Of a stretch of 9,682 nt of DNA, positions 1 to 6,089 are shown in pieces; position 1 is the first letter of the stretch; every line of letters begins with the position of its first letter. This DNA comes from an uncultured Halomicronema sp. (lineage in GTDB: Bacteria > Cyanobacteriota > Cyanobacteriia > Phormidesmidales > Phormidesmidaceae): assembly GCA_937897665.1 (NCBI GenBank), contig CALCPB010000940.1, positions 1 to 9,682 of the forward strand, read 5' to 3'. Under the pieces are notes generated by a model. The model searched no databases, was not told the DNA's origin, and worked only from the letters and a program-made list of their open reading frames with translations. A program made the position numbers and the translations under genes.

Positions 1-2245
1 GGACGACTTCCCCCGTCTCCGCATTAATCACCGCGACGTAGGCATCGTTGCCAGTATCCGTGCGCTCTTTGCCGCTACTGCCGTTTTCGTAGCGATCGCT
101 ATTATTCATCGCACTCTTCACGCGACCAGAATGCAGCGCAATGCTGTAAGTGCCTGACTCATCAGTTTCAAACTGGTAGCTTAAGGTCTGACCAGTCGGC
201 ACTTTGCCATAGCTGCTCTTCGCGGCATCCCACAGCACCGACTGCTCGCCCTCAACCGTTTTAGATTGCCAGTCTCCTGTCAGTGTGGCGGATTCCGCTT
301 CGAGAATGAGCTGACCATTCTCAGTGAGGAATACCTTGTTGCCATCAGGGGTTGGATCGGGATCGGGCACCGGATCAGGATCGGGATCGGGGACTGGATC
401 AGGATCGGGGACTGGGTCAGGATCGGGCACCGGATCGGGAATCGGGTCAGGATCAGGGATGGGATCAGGATCAGGGGTGGCACCTTCAACGACGGTGTAA
501 CTCAGGTCAGTAGAGGAGATCGCCGTGCCACCCGCCGCTTTTTGAGTGTAGGCCGTGGCTTTGAGCGTAAAGTCGCCAGCCGTCAACGTTTCGCCCGCGT
601 AATTGCCTTTGGTGTCACCAAATAAGGCATAGGGTTCGACACTTTCGATCTGGTTCCCTAAAGAAGATTCAAACTTGACGCTCTTGACCATGTCAGCATC
701 GGGATGATCGGGGTTGATCTGGGCGACCAAACTGTATTGAGTGAAGTCAACGTCCGCCAAGTCGATCGCAGTGCTGACACCCAGATTTTCGTACCCTTCA
801 ACCACTTCATTGGTTTCAGCATTCACCAAAGCGATGGTCATTAAAGGCTGATCGCTAGGCGGCTGTGGATCAGGGTCAGGCATCGGATCAGGGTCAGGCA
901 CCGGATCCGGATCGGGGGTGGGGTCAGGATCGGGAATCGGGTCAGGAATCGGATCAGGATCGGGCACTGGATCAGGATCCGGGTCAAGCGTTTCCGTATA
1001 GGTCGGCGGATATTCGTCGAAAAAGGCTTTGGCATCCAGCGGATTAGCCGTCTCGTTACCCGTCAAAGCGTAAAAATGCATACCCGAGTCAGAGGGATCA
1101 TTGACCTTATTGGCTGCGTTCTTCATCAGGTCGCGCACGTCTTGCAAAACCGGATCTGACGCACTGTCTAGCCACGCCCAATCAGAGCTGTTGAAGCCAC
1201 TATCTCCTGCGCCGTTCTGGTCTTTGATATCGACCGTCGTCACTTGGGGAAAATCATTTTTGATGTCTTGCCAAGTGCGAACATCATCAACGCCCGGTTT
1301 GCTGGCAATGTTGCGATTTTCGTTCCATGAAGAGTGCGATAGCAGGGTGATGTTGGAATGCATCGACGCATCCACCTGGTCCAAAGCCCGGTAGATGGCT
1401 TCCATCGGCCCACCCTCAATCGCCAGCACCTTTTTGCCAGAACCGAGAATCTTGACCAACTCCGCCGTTGCCTGGTCGGCATCAGCTTGATAGTCATAGG
1501 TCTGTATCCCCAGCTCCTCCGCCAGGGCCGCACTCTCACGCATCAATTCTTCGCGAAGGCCCTGGCTGGGTTCCCCTAAGTTGTTGCTGTAGAAAAAGGT
1601 GGACTTGTCTTGAAAACCAGCGGCGTTGGTAATAGCTGCGGCCATTGGCAGCGCGGCAATGTCGTCGCGGTCATTATTGTTGCCATCAAAGTGGGAGATG
1701 ATGTGGTCAAACTCCCCCATAAACGAATCCTGAAACGGATTGTCGGACGGTGGGCCTGGATCAGGCGTCGGATCGGGATCAGGGATTGGATCGGGATCAG
1801 GATCGGGATTCGGAGAGGGATCAGTTTCAACAATGGTGTAGCTCAGGTCAACAGCGGCGATCTCAGAGCCCTTAGCGGAATCTTGGCTGTAGGCCGTGGC
1901 CTTTAAGGTAAAGTCGCCAGCTGTTAAGGCTTTGCCACGATAATTACCGTCTGTATCACCAAAAAACGCGTAGGGTTCAAAGTTTTCGACCTGGTTGCCT
2001 AAGGAAGATTCAAACTTGACGCTTTGCACGGCATCCGCTTCAGGATGATCAGCATTGATCTGGGCGACGATGCTATAGCGAGACAGATCTAATTCAGCCA
2101 AATTGATCTGGCCATCAACGGCTAAATCTTCATAGCCGGCAACAAGTTCATTACTTTCAGCATCAACCAAGGCAAACGTTATGAGGCGCGGCGAAGTGGT
2201 GACAGATGAATCTGTTGATGCAACGGTGCTGAGTGGCATATTCAT
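1..2245 (-). CDS. Large modular secreted/surface protein, 5' part only (748 codons, runs off the window)
   Basis: My translation of the minus strand is open from the ATG at 2245 to base 1, so the C-terminus is missing. The start is supported by AAGGA at 2256-2260, 10 nt upstream. Layout: residues 21-140 and 468-587 are copies of one domain (shared KFESSLGNQ, PYA-FGDT and AGDFTLKATAY). Residues 141-168, 421-464 and 591-634 are Asp-Pro repeat linkers. Residues 178-415 resemble a nucleoside-hydrolase-like (DUF1593-type) fold with the Asp-rich motif DGNNNDRDDIAALP at 187-200. Residues 638-748 begin with LEAESATLTGDW and look like a beta-sandwich carbohydrate-binding module. No hydrophobic signal peptide is present (the N-terminus is Ser/Thr-rich), so I infer export by a C-terminal type I signal outside the window. 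The domains I recall in similar order occur in large extracellular proteins of marine and polysaccharide-degrading bacteria. A role in glycan binding or adhesion is inference; catalysis by the hydrolase-like domain is unproven. Confidence 0.85.
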   Translation of the reverse strand, partial: MNMPLSTVASTDSSVTTSPRLITFALVDAESNELVAGYEDLAVDGQINLAELDLSRYSIVAQINADHPEADAVQSVKFESSLGNQVENFEPYAFFGDTDGNYRGKALTAGDFTLKATAYSQDSAKGSEIAAVDLSYTIVETDPSPNPDPDPDPIPDPDPTPDPGPPSDNPFQDSFMGEFDHIISHFDGNNNDRDDIAALPMAAAITNAAGFQDKSTFFYSNNLGEPSQGLREELMRESAALAEELGIQTYDYQADADQATAELVKILGSGKKVLAIEGGPMEAIYRALDQVDASMHSNITLLSHSSWNENRNIASKPGVDDVRTWQDIKNDFPQVTTVDIKDQNGAGDSGFNSSDWAWLDSASDPVLQDVRDLMKNAANKVNDPSDSGMHFYALTGNETANPLDAKAFFDEYPPTYTETLDPDPDPVPDPDPIPDPIPDPDPTPDPDPVPDPDPMPDPDPQPPSDQPLMTIALVNAETNEVVEGYENLGVSTAIDLADVDFTQYSLVAQINPDHPDADMVKSVKFESSLGNQIESVEPYALFGDTKGNYAGETLTAGDFTLKATAYTQKAAGGTAISSTDLSYTVVEGATPDPDPIPDPDPIPDPVPDPDPVPDPDPVPDPDPDPVPDPDPTPDGNKVFLTENGQLILEAESATLTGDWQSKTVEGEQSVLWDAAKSSYGKVPTGQTLSYQFETDESGTYSIALHSGRVKSAMNNSDRYENGSSGKERTDTGNDAYVAVINAETGEVV
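344..475 (-). repeat. Asp-Pro repeat tract 3
   Basis: Degenerate hexamer repeat encoding residues 591-634, the same length as tract 2. It links domain copy B to the carbohydrate-binding-like module. A change of one repeat unit would remove or add six bases and keep the frame, so length variation between strains is expected. Confidence 0.85.
485..844 (-). repeat. Duplicated 120-residue domain, copy B
   Basis: Residues 468-587 of the same protein, ungapped partner of the domain at 1826-2185. Like copy A it is followed directly by an Asp-Pro tract, so the duplicated unit was probably domain plus linker. The nucleotide sequence is also closely conserved around the VKFESSLGNQ block, which suggests a fairly recent internal duplication or gene conversion. 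Confidence 0.8.
854..985 (-). repeat. Asp-Pro repeat tract 2
   Basis: Degenerate GAT/GAC-CCN hexamer repeat encoding residues 421-464, with Val, Ile, Thr and Met spaced among the Asp-Pro pairs. It links the nucleoside-hydrolase-like domain to domain copy B. The complementary strand is also open here, but only as a consequence of the repeat. Confidence 0.85.
1742..1825 (-). repeat. Asp-Pro repeat tract 1
   Basis: Degenerate 6-bp repeat GAT-CCN read on the minus strand. It encodes Asp-Pro pairs broken by Ile/Thr/Gly-Pro at residues 141-168. It links domain copy A to the nucleoside-hydrolase-like domain. Such X-Pro runs form stiff, extended, acidic spacers. This is the shortest of the three tracts. 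Confidence 0.85.
1826..2185 (-). repeat. Duplicated 120-residue domain, copy A
   Basis: Residues 21-140 of the large modular protein. The copy aligns without gaps to residues 468-587, with 80 of 120 positions identical by hand count. The strongest blocks are VKFESSLGNQ and GDFTLKATAY. The pattern of alternating strands and the PYA-FGD segment match an Ig/beta-sandwich type of extracellular domain that I recall near carbohydrate-active modules. Its function is not known from the sequence. Confidence 0.8.
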
Positions 2246-2255
2246 TGACTTCAAG

Positions 2256-2260
2256 TCCTT
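2256..2260 (-). promoter_or_regulatory. Ribosome binding site of the large modular protein gene
   Basis: AAGGA on the minus strand, 10 nt before the ATG at 2245. It decides between this ATG and the in-frame ATG two codons later (2239), for which the spacing would be 16 nt. No convincing -35/-10 pair was found further upstream. A 10-bp palindrome GAAAATTTTC at 2289-2298 lies in the leader. Confidence 0.5.
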
Positions 2261-2464
2261 ACACGAGCGCAGGCAAAAATAACCTGCAGAAAATTTTCCA
2301 CGGGGGCTTTTGCCGATCCAAAAGCAAACTAACTAGCTTGCAAATCAATCGAACAAATTCCGTTGGGAGTCGAAAATGAGTGAGCGATAGCAATGCCAAA
2401 GACGTCTCTAGATTTGTCACCTAAAGACCAGCAAGCTATAGCTGGAGTAAACCTGAAATAAAGT

Positions 2465-2503
2465 CAGACGTTGGCATGTTGAGTGAAATAGAATGCCAGT
2501 CTG
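2465..2503. terminator. Imperfect 11-bp inverted repeat, possible terminator or leader structure
   Basis: Arms CAGAC+TGGCAT (2465-2469 and 2472-2477) pair with ATGCCA+GTCTG (2493-2503) around a 15-nt loop, with a 2-nt bulge at 2470-2471. On the minus strand it is followed by ACTTTATTT, a weak U-rich tail, so it could end a transcript coming from the right. It could equally be a protein-binding site or a structured leader of the large gene. Confidence 0.35.
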
Positions 2504-2533
2504 AATGGCGCAGTTAGCTGGCCCCGAGATGCT

Positions 2534-2659
2534 TTACCCATCCTCGGTTTCAACAGAGAACTGCCGGTTGAGATTCAAGTCCAGCAACGCCATCAGACGC
2601 ACAATTAAAACAGCTTGAATTAAGTTCCTGTGGGGCTCGCAGTCAATTTGAGTAGCCAT
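2534..2659 (-). CDS. Possible small ORF, 41 residues, unknown
   Basis: An ATG at 2659 opens a frame ending in TAA at 2534, with an in-frame stop four codons before the ATG. The product starts MATQIDCEPHRN, has a hydrophobic stretch LIQAVLIVRLMALLDL at residues 13-28 and ends in FSVETEDG. An AGGG lies about 15 nt upstream, too far for a good ribosome site. A hairpin at 2465-2503 follows the stop. I recognise no family. It could be a small membrane or regulatory peptide, a relic of a longer gene, or chance. Confidence 0.2.
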   Translation of the reverse strand: MATQIDCEPHRNLIQAVLIVRLMALLDLNLNRQFSVETEDG

Positions 2660-3283
2660 GCATTGGGTTGCTCACCCTTAGCGAAGGAACAGGCTGACAA
2701 TTGACTCGATGTCTTCTCGACTAAGTTTCAGTGCGGTGTCAAAATTTTCCTGTAGACACCAGATTCACAATCTTAGGAATCTGCACTAACACAGTGAAAC
2801 TGCCTGATGGCATGAGCCTTTTACTCATGCTGAATGACGAAGACAATCGCATTCAAAGGGGGCAAAACTCAAAAGGGGCCTCTGCATTCAACGGGCTTTC
2901 AAGATATAAACAGCTCCGACGAATCTCACAATCATCCTGTTACTAAGAGACTCTAAAAACCAAACGTTGGCAGATGCGGTAATGACACACTCACTTAGTT
3001 GACAGCTAGTGAGGTATCAAACCACCCAAAAGATACTCCAACGCCACAGGTCGGTAAAGTGTCGAGATTACTCAGGCCTCAATGTATCGATTATCCCGTC
3101 GCTTTAGTCAAGATTCTTGATTGCTCGATCCACTCTCTAGATGAGTCGTCAAGGCATTGCCCTGCAGACACTTCAGCCGCTTTGGCGAGAGCCATACGTC
3201 TTTAGCCTGTCTACACTCATATCGGTAAGTACCAAGAATTTCTGTATTAAGTTGTCTAAAGATCCCGTGCTTTCGCTGAGTCG

Positions 3284-4078
3284 TTACAGCTCCCACGGTA
3301 AAGCCTCACTCACCTCCGATGCGGCTTGGGACTGGGCGATCGCTCGCAGAGCCTCCAGACCGCCAAAATCAAACTGCTCGTGATCGGCCAGATGCGAGGG
3401 GGTGACATGCTGCAAGCCGCGAAAGATGGCATCACCTCGGCCTGGTGAGTCGCGCTCCCACTGCGCCAGCATTTGCTTGATCTGCACCCGCTGCAGGTTG
3501 TCTTGAGAACCACAGAGCTGACAGGGAATAATCGGAAACTGCCGCTGGCGGGCATAGCGGGCAATTTCCTTTTCCACACAATAGGCTAGGGGACGAATCA
3601 CAATATGGCGGTGATCGTCCGTGAGTAGCTTCGGCGGCATGGCCTTCATGCCCCCGCCGTGAAACAAATTGAGAAAGAAGGTCTCGACAATATCATCGCG
3701 GTGATGCCCCAGGGCAATTTTGGTGGCGCCTTCTTCAGCGGCGACGCGATACAGGGCACCACGCCGCAGCCGCGAACACAGCCCACACATCGTTTTGCCC
3801 TCAGGAATCACCCGCTTCACCACGCTGTAGGTATCTTGCTCGACGATGCGAAACGGCACCCCCAACTGGGTGAGATACTCGGGCAAAACATGGGTCGGAA
3901 ACCCCGGCTGCTTTTGATCGAGATTGACGGCAAACAGCTCAAACTCGACAGGGGCATTACGCTGCAGGCTGAGCAGCAGATCCAACAGGGTGTAAGAATC
4001 TTTGCCGCGCGATCGCAGCCCCGCCTGCAGTTTCTTATAGGTTTTAGAGGTGGGAGCCGTGGCGGCAGTCGCTGTCAT
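3284..4078 (-). CDS. ttcA: TtcA-like tRNA 2-thiocytidine(32) synthetase with the PP-loop region deleted
   Basis: TtcA adenylates C32 of certain tRNAs and inserts sulfur, using ATP bound in an SGGxDS loop and a [4Fe-4S] cluster held by conserved cysteines. The match to E. coli TtcA from memory is strong: [10 protein letters not shown] (52-61), VLPEYL (64-69), [10 protein letters not shown] (98-107), LGHHRDDI (123-130), MPPKL (147-151), IRPLAYC (161-167) and PCQLCGSQ (185-192). The CxxC pairs C98/C101 and C186/C189 are kept. Residues 20-28 (GLRSRGKDS) run straight from the N-terminal helix to the end of the loop: about 25 residues are absent, and the loop reads SRGKDS instead of SGGKDS. The frame is otherwise open. 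I chose the ATG at 4078 (264 aa) over an upstream TTG at 4102 because MTATAATAP is a normal start and the extension is untypical; neither has a good ribosome site. ATP use is probably lost, unless this is a sequence error. The terminal region also looks short compared with E. coli. Confidence 0.85.
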   Translation of the reverse strand: MTATAATAPTSKTYKKLQAGLRSRGKDSYTLLDLLLSLQRNAPVEFELFAVNLDQKQPGFPTHVLPEYLTQLGVPFRIVEQDTYSVVKRVIPEGKTMCGLCSRLRRGALYRVAAEEGATKIALGHHRDDIVETFFLNLFHGGGMKAMPPKLLTDDHRHIVIRPLAYCVEKEIARYARQRQFPIIPCQLCGSQDNLQRVQIKQMLAQWERDSPGRGDAIFRGLQHVTPSHLADHEQFDFGGLEALRAIAQSQAASEVSEALPWEL

Positions 4079-4152
4079 GATCAAAAAACGTAAAAGGGGC
4101 AAGCTCTATTGTAGGAAGCGGCGATCGCGGAACTCAAGAGGAGAATTGGGAA

Positions 4153-4177
4153 TTCGAAGTTCGAAGTTCAAAGTTCG
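4153..4177. repeat. Heptamer tandem repeat TTCGAAG, 3.5 copies
   Basis: Units at 4153-4159, 4160-4166 and 4167-4173 (the third with one change), plus a partial TTCG at 4174-4177. It lies in the 122-nt gap between the YiaA-like gene and ttcA. Short tandem heptamers of this kind are known from filamentous cyanobacteria. No function is evident. Confidence 0.7.
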
Positions 4178-4200
4178 GTAGGCGAAACTCCCGGCTTGCC

Positions 4201-4635
4201 TTAGGACTTGCGGGTGCGGTCTGGCATGATCGGCGGGGAATTGGGTCGAGACAGGGCAGCGACATCGCGGGTGTTTTTTTGGACGGCGATCGCGGCGAAC
4301 AGGCTGAGCAAAAATGACATGGCATAGAAGCCTTTTTCGCTCAAAATCAAATTGGCATTCCACAAGCCGATAACGAGTAGCGAGATGCAAAGAATTGTGG
4401 ATAGCCAAGAGATGCCGTAGTAGAGATCGGTAACAGGAATGCCCTCATTGCGATCGCGCACCGTCTTTTGTACAGACACTGCAGCATATAAGCCGTACAT
4501 CAAAATGGTGAAGTAAAAGCCCTTTTCATCTAATCCCATCGAGGATTTCCACAGGCCCGTGAGAAAGGCCGCCATGCCCATCGACAGGGCCGCATAGGAA
4601 GCCCCGATAAAGGCTGGAGTCGGTTTGGCAGTCAT
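4201..4635 (-). CDS. YiaA/YiaB-family four-helix inner membrane protein
   Basis: 144 residues with two tandem YiaAB units. Residues 27-61 and 90-124 both follow the pattern GLW...(D/S)EKGFY...AA(V/I)(S/A)VQK..RD, and each unit carries two hydrophobic helices (about 10-28, 38-56, 74-92, 101-119). The length is close to E. coli YiaA. The family is an inner membrane protein of unknown biochemical role; stress links have been proposed for relatives. The C-terminal tail after residue 125 is polar, Pro-rich and basic (ends RTRKS), likely cytoplasmic. The start at 4635 is firm: AAGGAG lies 8 nt upstream. A 91-nt gap separates it from the sulfotransferase gene. It contains a TTGAGC hexamer followed after 17-18 nt by an AT-rich TTTATTTA stretch, a weak candidate for its own promoter. 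Confidence 0.85.
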   Translation of the reverse strand: MTAKPTPAFIGASYAALSMGMAAFLTGLWKSSMGLDEKGFYFTILMYGLYAAVSVQKTVRDRNEGIPVTDLYYGISWLSTILCISLLVIGLWNANLILSEKGFYAMSFLLSLFAAIAVQKNTRDVAALSRPNSPPIMPDRTRKS

Positions 4636-4726
4636 GGGTCAGTCTCCTTGTAGATAAATAAATGTTGTGTAGCAGCAAGCTCAAAGTGTCCATAGATTGG
4701 GGGCTCTCAGCACAATTCTTGATTAG

Positions 4727-5851
4727 CTAAGAGGCATAATCCCACGCGGCAAAAGCTTCGTGCCACTCCTGTTGAAGCCGCTGCTGAATCTTGGTATCTA
4801 AGGCCGAAAAACGATTCTTGCGATAATTTTTTCGACTATCGAGATAGCTGCGCAATCGGGCATTTAGGGTGTCTGAATATGAGAGTTGGAATTGGTGATA
4901 AATCTGCTTGACCTCAGAGATCGGATCTTGCTCTAACGCTGAGAAGCTGACTTCATAGAACTGATCGGGCGGAATCAAGTGTCGCTGGGCAAAGTACGCA
5001 TCATAGAGCAGGCGATAGCGACGCAAAATTGCTTGATCCAGAACTTCTAGATCAGGCTTTTGTAAATAAGTGAGCCAGCCAGCGGTATGGAAATAGTGCC
5101 GCATCGATTGAAAGACGTCATAGGGATGACGGTGAATGTGGATGAATTTTGCCTGTGGAAAAAGCTTTAATAACAGGCGAATTCGAGCGGTATGGGGCGG
5201 TGACTTTAATACAAGAGGTCGCTGGTATTTGAAGGTCAGTTTTTGGAGAAACCAGAGAAATTTGTGTTGCCACTGCTGCAACTCGTCGGGCGTCAGGTTT
5301 TCCAGAGTGAGATAGCGTTCATAGTGCTGCTCGGCATCGGGAAAAGAGAGCGCCAGGTAATAGGACTGCAGCGTCATGAGGGCGATCGCAAATTCATCTT
5401 CTTGAGGCGAATTCACCTTGAGTTGCATGTTGTCCATGGGGCGGCGATCGGGCACTAGCTTTGCTAGCCATCGACTCAACAGCGGCTCAGTTGAGAGGAA
5501 TGTTTGCGGGCTCATCACTTCGAAGGTATTGGGATAGGCCAGTTGCTCAATATCTAAGGCCAGCAGCTCATGCAAAAAAGTCGTGCCGCTGCGCCAATGA
5601 CCGAGAATAAAAATAGGGTCGGTGGTTAATTCGGTCGCGGCGATCGCGCGGTCGTAGCGCCAAGATTCAACACTGCTGAGCACTGTGCTCAACCCACTCA
5701 TTACCGTCGTCGCTGCCACCCGATGCCAGTAGGCTGGGGAGACGTGAAAGTGGTTTTGCTTTAATAACGACCACCAGCGATCAAAAGTAATACCGACTAA
5801 ATAGTTGCCATCCAAATGCCACTGGTAGGGAAGTGAGGGAGAAGAGAACAT
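4727..5851 (-). CDS. PAPS-dependent sulfotransferase (Sulfotransfer_3 type)
   Basis: 374 residues from the ATG at 5851. The family moves a sulfuryl group from PAPS to a hydroxyl or amine acceptor. The 5'-phosphosulfate loop is FILGHWRSGTTFLHELL (81-97). The 3'-phosphate site is formed by LVLKSPPHTARIRLL (213-227) and HIHRHPYDVFQSM (238-250). An acidic QEDEFAIA (150-157) and the C-terminal SRKNYRKNRF (339-348) are also typical of the bacterial subgroup with an N-terminal extension. The frame continues 30 codons upstream to 5941, but that stretch translates AT-rich intergenic repeat (NSAFRILSSKF), so I use the inner ATG. No strong ribosome site precedes it. The acceptor is unknown; candidates include a lipid, a glycan or the product of the ketosynthase operon to its right, from which it is separated by 233 nt. 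Confidence 0.85.
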   Translation of the reverse strand: MFSSPSLPYQWHLDGNYLVGITFDRWWSLLKQNHFHVSPAYWHRVAATTVMSGLSTVLSSVESWRYDRAIAATELTTDPIFILGHWRSGTTFLHELLALDIEQLAYPNTFEVMSPQTFLSTEPLLSRWLAKLVPDRRPMDNMQLKVNSPQEDEFAIALMTLQSYYLALSFPDAEQHYERYLTLENLTPDELQQWQHKFLWFLQKLTFKYQRPLVLKSPPHTARIRLLLKLFPQAKFIHIHRHPYDVFQSMRHYFHTAGWLTYLQKPDLEVLDQAILRRYRLLYDAYFAQRHLIPPDQFYEVSFSALEQDPISEVKQIYHQFQLSYSDTLNARLRSYLDSRKNYRKNRFSALDTKIQQRLQQEWHEAFAAWDYAS

Positions 5852-6026
5852 TGTTGTTAGAGAGTGCGAGGTGTGAAACTTAGAAGAAAGAATTCTGAAG
5901 GCAGAATTTAAAGAGTGGAAAGGGACACTCAAATCCCACAATTCAAGCCTGAAAGTTGAGCCTAAAAATGAAGAGTTTAGCCTGGGTGAAGTGGCGAGCG
6001 AACTGGCAGCTGCGACCAGCAGAAAT

Positions 6027-6089
6027 CAAAATTCAAAACTCTGAATTTCATAGGACTCTGCCCTTCCCACCGGGCACTCAAAATTCAAA
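6027..6089. repeat. Repeated CAAAATTCAAA boxes between the sulfotransferase and Coq4-like genes
   Basis: The 11-mer CAAAATTCAAA occurs at 6027-6037 and 6079-6089, with further GAATTT/AATTCT variants at 5890-5910 and 6042-6049. The right copy contains the stop codon of the Coq4-like gene (6085-6087). A weak 5-bp hairpin TGCCC/GGGCA (6059-6063 with 6072-6076) lies between the copies. The gap 5852-6084 has no other feature that I can support. Confidence 0.5.

Larger units (their letters stand above)
2246..3283. other. About 1 kb gap without a convincing gene
   Basis: This stretch separates ttcA (3' end at 3284) from the large modular protein gene (start at 2245). Reading frames on both strands are short and show no recognisable family. 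It contains no GCGATCGC octamer, unlike the genes to its right. I see a hairpin at 2465-2503, a palindrome AGCTATAGCT at 2434-2443 and a doubtful 41-codon ORF at 2534-2659. I found no tRNA, CRISPR repeat or clear insertion-sequence end. It may hold the promoter of the large gene and decayed sequence. Confidence 0.6.

Noticed and set aside
266..1906. Several plus-strand and alternative minus-strand frames rich in Arg-Ile-Gly or Pro-Ile across the left part
   Set aside because: They are frame shadows of the GATCCN repeats and of the long minus-strand gene, which is open for 748 codons.
2731..2946. 71-codon plus-strand frame beginning with GTG
   Set aside because: No ribosome site, no recognisable family, and it lies in a gap where both strands have similar short frames; could be a relic but cannot be supported.
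2468..2972. 9-bp repeat ACGTTGGCA at 2468-2476 and 2964-2972 as ends of a mobile element
   Set aside because: It is a direct, not inverted, repeat of chance-level length, and no transposase frame lies between.
3659..4093. 144-codon plus-strand frame opposite ttcA
   Set aside because: Antisense shadow of a gene with clear family motifs.
4079..4102. TTG-initiated N-terminal extension of ttcA (MPLLRFLI)
   Set aside because: The ATG at 4078 gives a typical TtcA N-terminus; the extension has no ribosome site.
5852..5941. 30-codon N-terminal extension of the sulfotransferase
   Set aside because: It translates AT-rich intergenic repeat; the family-like sequence begins at the ATG at 5851.
6059..6076. 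TGCCC/GGGCA hairpin after the Coq4-like gene as a terminator
   Set aside because: The stem has only 5 bp and no T-run follows on the minus strand.
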